A DNA stretch of 64,000 bases from Streptomyces sp. NBC_01216 (GTDB taxonomy: Bacteria > Actinomycetota > Actinomycetes > Streptomycetales > Streptomycetaceae). The notes under the pieces were generated by a model, which searched no databases, was not told the origin of the DNA, and saw only the letters and a list, made by a program, of their open reading frames with translations. The stretch covers positions 1 to 64,000 of the forward strand of contig NZ_CP108679.1 in the NCBI RefSeq assembly GCF_035994945.1, written 5' to 3'. The position numbers were made by a program, and so were the translations under genes. Below, one piece after another: positions 1 to 7,415 of the stretch. Position 1 is the stretch's first letter; the number at the start of each line of letters is the position of its first letter.

Positions 1-290
1 GCTGCGCGATGTGCAAGCGGAGCGGTCGCTGCGCTCCCGCTGGCCCGTGCGGAGCACGGGCGGTCCCCTCCGCTGCGCTCCAGGGACCGGTGGGGCCGGC
101 CGCTGCGCGCCCGGCGGGCCGCGCATCGCGCGGCCGGGCCGCTCGGGGGGTGACGGTGCGGCTAGTGGGGCCTCTAGTGCGGGAGTTGGGGGGAGCGCGG
201 GGCCGCTCCCGGCGGGTCCGCTGCGCTCCCCCGCCCAACGGTCCTTCCGGCTGCGCCTCCAGAACCGTTGGGGCCCGCTGGCGCGGGCCT
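1..290. repeat. Streptomyces-type telomere, partial, with foldback palindromes
   Basis: The first 19 bases match the inner part of the canonical Streptomyces telomere (the stretch ending GATGTGCAAGCG); the outermost roughly 22 bases with the first palindrome are missing, as happens when assembly stops at a protein-capped end. Further palindromes follow: 43-50 with 54-61 (3-nt loop), 117-124 with 128-135 (loop ATC), 237-242 with 264-269, and 272-278 with 283-289. Such palindromes fold in the 3' overhang that is patched by Tpg-primed synthesis. The family assignment rests on remembered telomere sequence plus the nearby tpg gene. Confidence 0.85.
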
Positions 291-893
291 GGCTGGCTAC
301 GAGGGGGTGGGGGTCGCTCGTTCGTGTGGGTTCCAGTGTATCGGATGCATCCGGTAGATGCAGTATGTACCGTTGGCGGAAACACAGGACACCCCCCAAC
401 CACCCGGCGGGGACGCGGTTTTTGATAGACGGTCAGCCCGCGAATTCTGCCAACCACTCACGCGAGGAATCCTAGATTGGGAAGCTGCGGACCTGCGCCA
501 CAGAACGGAACCTCAGATATCGGAAAGCCGGAATTTCGACGTGCGGAGGTAGCGGAGCCGCCCGGCCCTCCAGGGCCGGGCGGCGGAACCGCCCGCCGGG
601 ACCAGCCACGCTTCCGGGGTTTTGATCGTCATGGCTGGTACCACCCGAGACTCAGAGCCGCTGCTGCTGTCCCCGGCCCGCACCCGGAGACGGCGCCGCA
701 CGCGAAGCGAGCTCAGCCACGAAGGCCGGCCCCCACGATCCGCAGGTCACCAGCGGCGACGCGCCCGCCGTGACCAGCGGTTTTTGCCGCGCGGTGCGCG
801 GTGTGGTGGCAGGGGCCTGGGTGGTGGCCGGTGTCTAAAGACACATAAGAGGGCGCACCGCTGAAAACGGCTCTGACCTGCGATGATGCGAAA
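291..893. other. Subtelomeric non-coding region
   Basis: No convincing gene. The open frames here are long only because GC is extreme and their translations are Arg/Gly/Pro/Ala-rich in every frame. It contains a perfect 13-bp inverted repeat with a 2-nt centre at 557-584 (a strong hairpin, terminator or telomere-type palindrome) and a small GTGTCT-AA-AGACAC palindrome at 831-844. The stretch separates the telomere from the replication locus. Confidence 0.5.
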
Positions 894-1021
894 CCGTTTG
901 TTCTAGATCTCCAGAACAAACGGCTCCCGAGTGTTCTGGAGATCTAGAACAAAGTCACCCTGAACCTGACGGGTCGTTAGGTGACTGTGAGGCACCGTTT
1001 GTTCTGCCCCTCCAGAACAAG
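894..1021. promoter_or_regulatory. Iteron-like inverted repeats upstream of rep genes
   Basis: Three copies of a dyad TTTGTTCT-N8-AGAACAAA lie at 897-920, 932-953 (TGTTCT-N8-AGAACAAA) and 998-1020. The third continues into the arm GGTTTACCTAGTGCTACCG. The first start codon of the rep operon follows about 60 bases later. This arrangement fits an autoregulatory operator or a set of initiator-binding iterons; which of the two cannot be told from sequence. Confidence 0.7.
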
Positions 1022-1082
1022 CCGGTTTACCTAGTGCTACCGTGCTCACCGAACCGTTGATCATCTCTGGAGGACAGTGCCG

Positions 1083-1703
1083 ATGGAACAGCTGCCGATC
1101 GTCCGCCCCGGCGAGCGCGTGGTCGCGCGGTCGGACGGCAAGGGCGGCTTGATCCTGGGCGTGGAGAAGATTCAGGGCCGCGAGTTCGCCGCGAGCGCCG
1201 AGGTCAGCGGCTACGTCCTGGACGCCCGGCTGCTGCTGAACGTGCTCGGCAGCCTCAAGATGCCCGGCTCCTGGTTCCAGGTCTGGTGCAAGCTCATGGC
1301 GCTGCAGGACGCCAACCGCGCCAACGACAAGGACCGTGACGTCCCCCGCGGCTTCGTGAAGACCAACCAGCGCGACCTCCAGGCCCGGTGCAACCTGTCG
1401 GTGGCCTCGGTGAGCGAGGCCAGCCAGTTCTTCGCCCACATCGGCTGGATGCGCACCGCCAAGCGCGGCATCCTCCAGCTGAACCCGTGGCTCACGGTGG
1501 CCGGCACTTCCGGCGAGCAGGAGAAGTGGCAGAAGCTCTGGAACGCCGCCGACGGGCCGGCCTGCATCATTCCGCACGCCGACTACCCCACCGAGTGGCG
1601 CCGGGCGCGCGAGGCGGAGAAGAAGGCCGCCGAGGCCGCCCGCCGCAAGGAGAAGGTCGTCACGCTCCGCCAGCGGCGGCCCGTGCGCAAGGCGAGCGCG
1701 TGA
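1083..1703 (+). CDS. RepL-like winged-helix plasmid replication protein
   Basis: Protein of 206 residues. Residues about 60-140 form a winged-helix-like region (long hydrophobic helix, then a helix-turn-helix reading NQRDLQARCNLSVASVSEA and a wing ending in LQLNPWLTV), the pattern of RepL-type plasmid initiators. The C-terminus is a basic Ala/Lys/Arg helix. GGAGGA eight bases before ATG 1083 decides the start; a GTG six bases upstream lies too close to it. The gene is first of a two-gene unit and is flanked on both sides by TTTGTTCT dyads, so it is the best candidate for the replicon's initiator. The exact family is inferred from the fold pattern, not a search. Confidence 0.7.
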   Translation: MEQLPIVRPGERVVARSDGKGGLILGVEKIQGREFAASAEVSGYVLDARLLLNVLGSLKMPGSWFQVWCKLMALQDANRANDKDRDVPRGFVKTNQRDLQARCNLSVASVSEASQFFAHIGWMRTAKRGILQLNPWLTVAGTSGEQEKWQKLWNAADGPACIIPHADYPTEWRRAREAEKKAAEAARRKEKVVTLRQRRPVRKASA

Positions 1704-1762
1704 TCCCGCGCGGCATATCCTCGTTGTGGCAGCGTCGTTCTGATCGGAAGTGGTGAGGCTCC

Positions 1763-2179
1763 GTGAGCAGCTCTTACGTCCCCAGCCCTCCCTCTGAGGC
1801 GCCCGTCACGCTCACCCGCGACGCCCTGCGCATCCTGTCCCTGGTCGACGTCTCCACCGCCGGCCGTCGCGTCCTGGACGAGCTGCTGTACCTCAGCAAC
1901 CCGGACACCGGCACTGCCGCGATCAGCCAGAACGAGATGGCGCGCGAGCTGGGCGCCAGCAAGCCCACCGTGAACCGCGGCTTCAAGGAGCTCCGCGAGT
2001 GCGGGCTTGCCTGGAGCCTGGAAGACGCCCTGTACCAACTTCACCCGGTGCTGACCGACGGCAAGGTGGCCTACCCCATGCCGATCCCGGAGATCAAAGC
2101 CTCCGAACCCGAGCGCTTCACCGAGCAACGCCGGGCCCGGTTCGCCGCCCAGGTCGCCAATCTGGCCGCCACCGGCTGA
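1763..2179 (+). CDS. Second small winged-helix protein, probable replication partner
   Basis: Protein of 138 residues beginning with GTG after a GTGAGG ribosome site. The middle (about residues 20-90) reads as a winged helix of the MarR/RepL kind: a stretch of core helices, a recognition region QNEMARELGASKPTVNRGF, and a short wing. It lies 59 bases after the first rep gene in the same direction and before a strong terminator. Streptomyces linear plasmids such as pSLA2 use two adjacent replication genes, and this pair could be equivalent, but homology to pSLA2 rep1/rep2 is not shown. Confidence 0.65.
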   Translation: MSSSYVPSPPSEAPVTLTRDALRILSLVDVSTAGRRVLDELLYLSNPDTGTAAISQNEMARELGASKPTVNRGFKELRECGLAWSLEDALYQLHPVLTDGKVAYPMPIPEIKASEPERFTEQRRARFAAQVANLAATG

Positions 2180-2200
2180 ACCGCCCCACCGAAGGCCCAA

Positions 2201-2226
2201 GGCGCCGCACCTCCTGGTGCGGCGCC
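2201..2226 (+). terminator. Terminator of the rep operon
   Basis: Perfect 10-bp GC-rich stem (GGCGCCGCAC with GTGCGGCGCC) around a 6-base loop, 21 bases after the second rep stop codon; followed by CTCCTTC. Confidence 0.8.
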
Positions 2227-2260
2227 TCCTTCATGCCCTGCGCACTCCTGCCGGTAGCAC

Positions 2261-2392
2261 TACCTAAACCGCTTTGTTCTGGAGGAGCAGAACAAACGCG
2301 AGCCACGGCGTCATCGGCTCCGTGCAGGCCGGCGCGAGCTGGCGGTAGCACCAGGTGAACCGCTTTGTTCTGGAGCAGCAGAACAAAGCGGC
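2261..2392. promoter_or_regulatory. Two further TTTGTTCT-N8-AGAACAAA sites, inverted relative to the upstream set
   Basis: Dyads lie at 2273-2296 and 2364-2387. The first is preceded by CGGTAGCACTACCTAAACCG, the reverse complement (with few changes) of the arm that follows the third upstream dyad at about 1022-1042; the second has a related arm GGCGGTAGCACCAGGTGAACCG. The rep operon is therefore bracketed by the same element in opposite orientations, as expected for an origin region rather than a simple promoter operator. Confidence 0.65.
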
Positions 2393-2640
2393 AGCGGACC
2401 GAGTAGCTCTGCTGCGCCTCGTGCTGCCCGGGTTAGGGCGGCCTTGCTACCCGAGCAGCACCCGTGTGCCGCCTGGGCCGTGCGAATGCTGCGCTGCACT
2501 CCTCAAGGGCGTGCAGCAGGCGTCTTGCACCCTTCACCACCAGGAGCAGCAGGACGTCGGCGGCCGAGCAGCACGAGGCGCTGCACCCGGCCGGGCGACG
2601 GGCCGCCGACGGCCGCGGCCTGGCGAGGGCGGAGCGCGTC
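2393..2640. other. Non-coding stretch
   Basis: No gene is supported. The sequence is rich in GCAGCA/CTGCTGC-type tracts and all frames give low-complexity Ala/Arg/Gly translations. It connects the rep-flanking dyads with the 65-bp inverted repeats. Confidence 0.4.
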
Positions 2641-2705
2641 TTGCACCCCATTGGTAGGTACTACAGGTAGTACCTACGTGCGGGTTGAGTCTCCTTCCCC
2701 CTGAG
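2641..2705 (+). repeat. 65-bp inverted repeat, left copy
   Basis: This 65-bp segment recurs inverted at 2992-3056 with about ten differences, nearly all in one 9-base block. At its heart lies a perfect 22-base palindrome (2655-2676) whose half-site is TAGGTACTAC. The palindrome is conserved in both copies apart from the central two bases, which are read on the other strand. Confidence 0.8.
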
Positions 2706-2991
2706 AGTAGAGCTCGGGCCGGGAGCAGCAGAAGGCGGCGACCGAGGAGCGAGGGCGTGGCGCCCATCGTGGAGTTGTCGCCGAGGGGCAGGGCGCTTCA
2801 CCGCCGCTGGAAGCGCTGTGCGCCGCTGTGGGCGCCTTTCAGGGCCTTGATCGTCACTCGGGAGCCGGAAGGGCGTCAGAACGCCGCAGACGGCCGTACA
2901 GCGCCGGGAAGGATCATGTGCGCCGGATGGGCGGGGTGGGCCTCGGTGCAGGTGGTGGCGGGTGGTGTGTGCCCGCACAGCGAGCTTCGCC
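2706..2991. other. Spacer between the 65-bp inverted repeats
   Basis: A 286-bp stretch without a convincing gene; frames on both strands are compositionally biased and lack a plausible ribosome site. Together with its flanking repeats it makes a 416-bp unit that could be a miniature inverted-repeat element or a partition/origin site. Confidence 0.4.
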
Positions 2992-3056
2992 CTCAGGGGG
3001 AGAGATCTACAACCCGCACATAGGTACTACCTGTAGTACCTACCAATGGGGTGCAA
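2992..3056 (-). repeat. 65-bp inverted repeat, right copy
   Basis: Inverted counterpart of 2641-2705. The perfect palindrome lies at 3021-3042, and the outer arms CCAATGGGGTGCAA and CTCAGGGGG are shared. An IS5-type element starts about 100 bases to the right. Confidence 0.8.
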
Positions 3057-3182
3057 GGCGAGTGCGAGCCCGCCGGGCGAGGAGTGCCCGGCTGTACTTC
3101 CGGTACTTCGCCTACGGCGGGTGGGAAGGGCGCGCTCGTCGTCATCTGGTCAGTCAGTCCTAGGTCCTGTCTGAAGTTCGGA

Positions 3183-3779
3183 TCATGAGGGCGGTGTGAT
3201 GCTGCGGAGCCAGAGCATCGCACCGCACAGGTGCAGTCCGGCTTCGTAGCTGGTTGGGGTCTTGTCGTAGCGGGTGGCGATGCCCCGCCAGTTTCGGAGA
3301 CGGTTGATGCACCGCTCGACGGTGTTTCTCTCCTTGTAGAGCGCGGAGTCGTGGCTGACGGGGCGGCCTCCCTTGCGGCCTTTCTTCTTCCGGTTGGCGG
3401 CCTGGTCCTTCTTCTCCGGGATGACGGCCTTGATGTTGCGTTTGCGCAGGTGAGCACGGTTGCTGCGGGACGAGTACGCCTTGTCGCCGGCTATGGCGTC
3501 CGGCCGGGTCCTCGGGCGCCCGACCGGCCCGCGGACCTTCACCTTCTCCAGCACCGGGACGAACTGCGGACTGTCACCGCACTGCCCGGGCGTGAGCACG
3601 AACGCCAGCGGACGGCAGCGCCGGTCAGCCGCCAGATGAATCTTGCTGGTCAGCCCACCCCTCGAACGCCCCAGGTCAGCGGCGGTCAAGCGGATCCGGT
3701 ACCGTCGGCGAACCCGGCGTCGCTCCTCGCGGGCGGGGTCCTCTTCCTGCCGGTCTTGCGGCTGTTGTCCTTCCACCAA
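3183..3779 (-). CDS. IS5-family transposase, orfB (DDE domain)
   Basis: C-terminal part of the same transposase, 198 residues. It carries the DDE_Tnp_1-type core: GRSRGGLTSKIHLAADRRC, the second catalytic Asp in IAGDKAYSS, and the catalytic Glu in YKERNTVERCINRLRNWR followed by an Arg-rich Tyr/Asp motif. It overlaps orfA by about 100 bases and is probably made as an orfA-orfB fusion by frameshifting at the A4G4 run. The nominal TTG start is unlikely to be used independently. Confidence 0.85.
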   Translation of the reverse strand: MVEGQQPQDRQEEDPAREERRRVRRRYRIRLTAADLGRSRGGLTSKIHLAADRRCRPLAFVLTPGQCGDSPQFVPVLEKVKVRGPVGRPRTRPDAIAGDKAYSSRSNRAHLRKRNIKAVIPEKKDQAANRKKKGRKGGRPVSHDSALYKERNTVERCINRLRNWRGIATRYDKTPTSYEAGLHLCGAMLWLRSITPPS

Positions 3780-4167
3780 ACCCCTTTTCGGCCTCGACAG
3801 CCGCCTCCAGGGCTGCCAGCTGCTCCGGATCCAGGATCATCCCGGCGGCATGGTGGTGTGCCCGTGCTGTCGCCGAGTCCACGCTGACCAGCCCCAGGTC
3901 GACCTGGTCGCGGGCGGCAGCTTCCGCGATCACCATCTCCATCAGATTCTGGAAGATGCCCTGCTTCGCCCAGACCTGGAAGCGGTCGTAGGAACTCTGC
4001 CAGGGGCCGAACTCCTCCGGCAGGTCGCGCCACGGGCTGCCGGTCCGAAAGCGCCACATCGCCGCGTTGAAGTATTTCCGCAGGTCGGGGATAGGCCCGA
4101 CCGCGGCGATCGGGAGATGGGGCTCAATCAGGGACCACTGCTCGTCGGTGAGATCGCCTCGCGCCAT
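3676..4167 (-). CDS. IS5-family transposase, orfA
   Basis: N-terminal part of an IS5/IS427-group transposase, 163 residues from the ATG that starts the conserved MARGDLTDEQWSLIEPHLP segment (the DUF4096-type domain), followed by PWRDLPEEFGPW. The first catalytic Asp lies in VSVDSATARAHHHAAG. The reading frame runs past A4G4 near 3784-3791, where a frame change into orfB would produce the full DDE enzyme; orfB is in the +1 frame relative to orfA. In this group two overlapping frames are normal, so this is probably not a mutation. Confidence 0.85.
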   Translation of the reverse strand: MARGDLTDEQWSLIEPHLPIAAVGPIPDLRKYFNAAMWRFRTGSPWRDLPEEFGPWQSSYDRFQVWAKQGIFQNLMEMVIAEAAARDQVDLGLVSVDSATARAHHHAAGMILDPEQLAALEAAVEAEKGFGGRTTAARPAGRGPRPRGATPGSPTVPDPLDRR

Positions 4168-4371
4168 GGCCACTTGACTACCAAGGACACCCCGTCGCGC
4201 GCAGGCGATCCCACACATTCATGATCTGGACTTCAGACAGGACCTAGGTCTTCCTTGTACGCGAGCGATCCCTCATCAACCGACGGACCCGATCCCTCAC
4301 CAAACGGCGGACACGCGCAGAGGCCGGCCGCGCCAGCAGGACGCGGCCGGCCTGGTCCAGGACGTCGCGGG

Positions 4372-4620
4372 TCAGACCTCGAGGTAGGCGACCACGACCA
4401 CGGTCTTCAAGGCCGTGACCCAGTACAACAAGCGCACGCGCTCGACCTCGTCGGCGTACTCGCGCAGCTGGGGGCCGGCGGTGTCGCCGGGGATCGGCTC
4501 GCCAACGTCGGGTTCGACGGAGACGACGACCAGGGCGCGGTCCAGGGCGTGGATCTCCGCCTCGCTGGTGATGTTCTCCAGCTGCTTGGCGGCGGAGTCG
4601 GAGAACGCAATCCGGGCGCG
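4372..4620 (-). pseudogene. RelE/ParE-like toxin remnant without a start
   Basis: A minus-strand frame of about 83 codons translates to ARIAFSDSAAKQLENI, then a charged helix, GEPIPGDTAGPQLREY, and VRLLYWVTALKTVVVVAY before TGA. This resembles the RelE/ParE fold (helix pair followed by a beta-sheet with an Arg-Tyr pair). No ATG, GTG or TTG with a ribosome site precedes the conserved part; upstream the frame runs into unrelated Pro/Arg-rich sequence. No antitoxin gene is visible next to it. It lies right beside the IS5 element, so loss of the 5' end by rearrangement is likely. Family call is from pattern only. Confidence 0.45.
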
Positions 4621-5200
4621 GCGGGGGCCGGGGACCGCTCCGGCTGAATTGGGTATCGGTTGCTTTCCGTAACCACGCCCGGCGGGATGTCACGCTGTTC
4701 GTGCAAGGCCGAGATCCAGGGGTTAGCCCCGTGATTCTGGGCCCGAGTGGCAGCGTGACACCCCAGCGTGACAGCCGGAACGAGGGCGCGTGACACACGG
4801 GCGTGACAGCGTGACAGTCACCCTTGGTGATCAGCGGGCGGGGCGGGCGCGGGCAAGGAACGCGGCGAGGGCTCCGGCGGCTTCGGGCTCGGTGGTGGCT
4901 GTTCTCCGACACCGAACCTGGCTCGTTTGCCATCGAAGTTGGACAACCGAACTTCGTGACCGCGAAGTTGGACTGTTTGGAAGCCGCAGGTCAGCACGAG
5001 ACGCAGCCGCTGGTGTGGAGCCCCAGACATTGTGCCGGGGCTCCAGTCCGATCCAGAGGTGGTGCAGCGTCGTCGTACAAGCTGCTGGACGTGTGAGCGC
5101 AGCCGCAGCCGATGTGGCGCTGGGGTGCTTCTGGAGTGGCCTTCGAGATGGGTGCAGGGTGACCGGGTGGTGCCCGCTCAGGGCCTACCGGTCAGGGCAG
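4621..5200. other. Intergenic region, no gene recognised
   Basis: No supported gene. Features seen: the palindrome CGAAGTTGGA...CGAACTTCG around 4935-4957, with GCGAAGTTGGA repeated about 20 bases on, and several GTGACAC/GTGACAG words between 4750 and 4820. It may be scar tissue between mobile elements. Confidence 0.4.
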
Positions 5201-5527
5201 TCAGCTGAAGACGACCGACCGGAACTTGACCAGAAGCCCCCCGGTCTGGCCCGGGTTCAGGACAGTGAAGGTGTCACCGTCGCAGTCGAAGTCCAGGAAG
5301 ACCGTGGCGGTCGAGGTGGTGAGGTTCCGCGGGGACTGGGCCGGGAGAAGGTTGGTGGCCTCCCCGATGTTGATGCACTCCTCGTCGGGCGGGTCGATGA
5401 GGGTGTGGGAGCCGAGGAGCGGACCTCGGTACTGGAACTCGCCGGTCGCTGCGGAAGCGGAGTTCGGCACCGACACGGTGATCAGCAGGGCCCCAGCCGC
5501 TGCGGCCAGGACAGGACGAAGGGGCAT
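5201..5527 (-). CDS. Small secreted protein of unknown function
   Basis: Protein of 108 residues starting at the ATG at 5527, which has GGAGGT about 8 bases upstream; a longer frame exists but has no ribosome site. Residues 1-26 are a clear Sec signal peptide: a basic start (MPLRP), a hydrophobic core and a signal-peptidase site after NSASA. The mature part is about 80 residues, predicted beta-rich, with two cysteines (in DEECINIG and DFDCDGD) that could form a disulfide. Similar small secreted proteins are common in Streptomyces; I do not recognise a named family. Confidence 0.7.
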   Translation of the reverse strand: MPLRPVLAAAAGALLITVSVPNSASAATGEFQYRGPLLGSHTLIDPPDEECINIGEATNLLPAQSPRNLTTSTATVFLDFDCDGDTFTVLNPGQTGGLLVKFRSVVFS

Positions 5528-5638
5528 AGGTTTTACCTCCGGTACGAAGATGCCGGAAAATCCGGCACCGCTACGTTCCCCTCCCCCCGGCACCTCGGAT
5601 GCGGGATTCACCCGAATTGACTACGCGCATCGTCCAAA

Positions 5639-7310
5639 CTCAGCCCGGATCCACCGGTTGATGTGCGGCGGTGACGTTGCCGGGAACGAGGAAGTGCCCT
5701 GTGACCTGCGATGATGGGAGTTCTCACGCTTCCAGCACGCACGACCAACAGGGCACTTCTGAGATGCAATCTTCCCATGCCGCGGCGAAGGTCTCCGCAC
5801 GGTTCGATGATCCGAATCTGATCGCGTACGGCGGGCTCGCGCCGCTGGTGCGCCTGGCCGAGCGGTGCGGCCTGCCCGGCCTGGTCGGCGAGATGATGCG
5901 GCTGCCGGCCTCGAAGAACGGCACCGGTTCCTTCCCGGCCGCCAAGTCGATGGCGCTCATCGCGGGCATGGCCGCGGGCGCGGACAGTATCGACGACATG
6001 GACCGGCTGCGGCACGGCGCGATGCGGCGCCTGTTCACCGGGGTCCGCGCCCCGTCGACCCTCGGCAGCTTCCTGCGGTCCTTCACCCACGGGCACGTGA
6101 AGCAACTGCACGCCGTCGCCCGCCGGTTCCTGCCTCGCCTGGCCGCGCACACCCCGCTGCTGCCCGGCGCCGACACGGTCGCCTACCTCGATCTGGACGA
6201 CACCATCAAGCCGGTCCACGGCTATGCCAAACAGGGCACCGGTTACGGATACAACAAGGTCAAGGGCCTGAACGCGCTGATCGCGACGCTGTCCACGCCG
6301 CTGGCCGCCCCGGTGATCGCCGCAACCAGGCTGCGCAAGGGCAGCGTGAACTCGGTGCGCGGAGCCGGTTCGTTCGCCGCCGAGGCGGTCCGCACCGCCC
6401 GCGCGTCCGGTGCGACCGGGATGCTGACCGTGCGGGCGGATGCGGCCTACTACGCCGCCGAGGTGATCGCCGCCTGCCGCGCGCTCGGCGCCCGCTTCTC
6501 CGTCACGGTGCGGATGAACGCCTCCGTCAAGCAGGCCATCGCCGCTATCGACGAGACGGCCTGGACGCCGATCAAGTACCCCAAGGCGGTGTGGGACAGC
6601 GAGGAGGAACGCTGGATATCGGACGCCGAGATCGCCGAGATCGAGTACACCGCCTTCACCTCGAAACCGAAGAAGCAGCAGGTCACCGCCCGTCTCATCG
6701 TGCGACGCGTCAAGCGCCTGAACCCCGCGACCGTGCCCGGGGGCCAGGGCGAGCTGTTCACCGCCTGGCGCTACCACGCCGCGTTCACCGACAGCACGCT
6801 GCCGCTCATCGACGCCGAGCGTGACCACCGGCGCCACGCGATCGTGGAACAGGTGATCTCCGAGCTGAAGAACGGCCCGTTCGCACACGCCCCCTCGGGC
6901 AGCTTCCAGGCGAACGCCGCCTGGCTCGCGCTGGCCGCCCTCGCCTTCAACCTGACCCGCGCCTGCGGAACGCTCGCCGGCACCTTTCACGCCCGCGCGA
7001 CGTGCGCGACCATCCGTGATCACCTGGTCAACGTGCCCGCCCGTCTGGCCCGTTCGGCCCGCCGGCTCACCCTGCACCTGCCCGAACGCTGGCCCTGGCA
7101 CGACGCCTTCGAAGCCCTCTTCAACACCTTGCACACCCCGCCCCAACCGACCTGACCTGCCCGTATCTGACCCGCCCGCCAGGGCCCGAGAGCTGTGGAC
7201 ATGTGGAAAAGCTGGGCAGACCAGCGGCCACCCCATGCCCGCCGCCAGACGCATCGCCTCGATCACCGAAAACGATCACTCACGAAACGAGCCGGTGGAT
7301 CCGGGCTCAG
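5639..7310 (+). mobile_element. IS1380-family insertion sequence
   Basis: About 1.67 kb, the usual size of Streptomyces IS1380 elements. The ends are inverted repeats: CTCAGCCCGGATCCACCGG at 5639 onward and its complement ending at 7310. The transposase fills the element. No clear target duplication can be read at the borders. Confidence 0.88.
5764..7155 (+). CDS. IS1380-family transposase
   Basis: Protein of 463 residues, full length for the family. It shows the IS1380/DDE_Tnp_1-like layout: LAPLVRLAERCGLPGLVGE near the start, catalytic Asp in VAYLDLDDTIKPVHGYAKQG, a second Asp in LTVRADAAYYAAEV, and the Glu in RHAIVEQVISELKNGPFAHAPSG near the C-terminus. The frame is open further upstream, but ATG 5764 matches the conserved start MQSSHAAAKVSARFDDP. 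No interruption is visible, so the enzyme could be active. Confidence 0.93.
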   Translation: MQSSHAAAKVSARFDDPNLIAYGGLAPLVRLAERCGLPGLVGEMMRLPASKNGTGSFPAAKSMALIAGMAAGADSIDDMDRLRHGAMRRLFTGVRAPSTLGSFLRSFTHGHVKQLHAVARRFLPRLAAHTPLLPGADTVAYLDLDDTIKPVHGYAKQGTGYGYNKVKGLNALIATLSTPLAAPVIAATRLRKGSVNSVRGAGSFAAEAVRTARASGATGMLTVRADAAYYAAEVIAACRALGARFSVTVRMNASVKQAIAAIDETAWTPIKYPKAVWDSEEERWISDAEIAEIEYTAFTSKPKKQQVTARLIVRRVKRLNPATVPGGQGELFTAWRYHAAFTDSTLPLIDAERDHRRHAIVEQVISELKNGPFAHAPSGSFQANAAWLALAALAFNLTRACGTLAGTFHARATCATIRDHLVNVPARLARSARRLTLHLPERWPWHDAFEALFNTLHTPPQPT

Positions 7311-7415
7311 CCAGCCGTACGTCGTCACCGCGGCACCCTTCCGGATGCCCCCTCCCTACGGCAGATCTCCTGGCTGCTCGTGAGTGGTCCAACTTCAGTG
7401 GCAATCGGTCCCGGA

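Larger units (their letters stand above)
3164..4243 (-). mobile_element. IS5-family insertion sequence (IS427-like, two frames)
   Basis: The element is 1080 bp, bounded by inverted ends GTCCTGTCTGAAG (left) and its complement (right), which extend imperfectly to about 24 bp. It is flanked by CTAG on both sides (3160-3163 and 4244-4247), a typical IS5-family target duplication. The two transposase frames lie on the minus strand. Intact ends and duplication suggest a recent insertion. Confidence 0.9.

Noticed and set aside
1..475. Two long plus-strand frames in the telomeric region
   Set aside because: The frames come from the palindromic GC-rich telomere and give biased Arg/Gly/Ala sequence in all frames.
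2685..3023. Possible gene in the spacer between the 65-bp repeats
   Set aside because: Low-complexity Arg/Pro/Gly translation, overlaps both repeats, and lacks a ribosome site.
3164..4243. Inactivation of the IS5 transposase by frameshift
   Set aside because: Two overlapping frames with an A4G4 run are normal for the IS427 group, and ends plus target duplication are intact.
4790..5096. Plus-strand genes between the RelE-like remnant and the secreted-protein gene
   Set aside because: No consistent codon bias, no ribosome site and no recognisable domain; the palindromic GAAGTTGG words run through the frames.
5608..7266. 552-residue minus-strand frame opposite the IS1380 transposase
   Set aside because: Gly/Arg/Val-rich antisense shadow of a clear transposase gene; no family resemblance.
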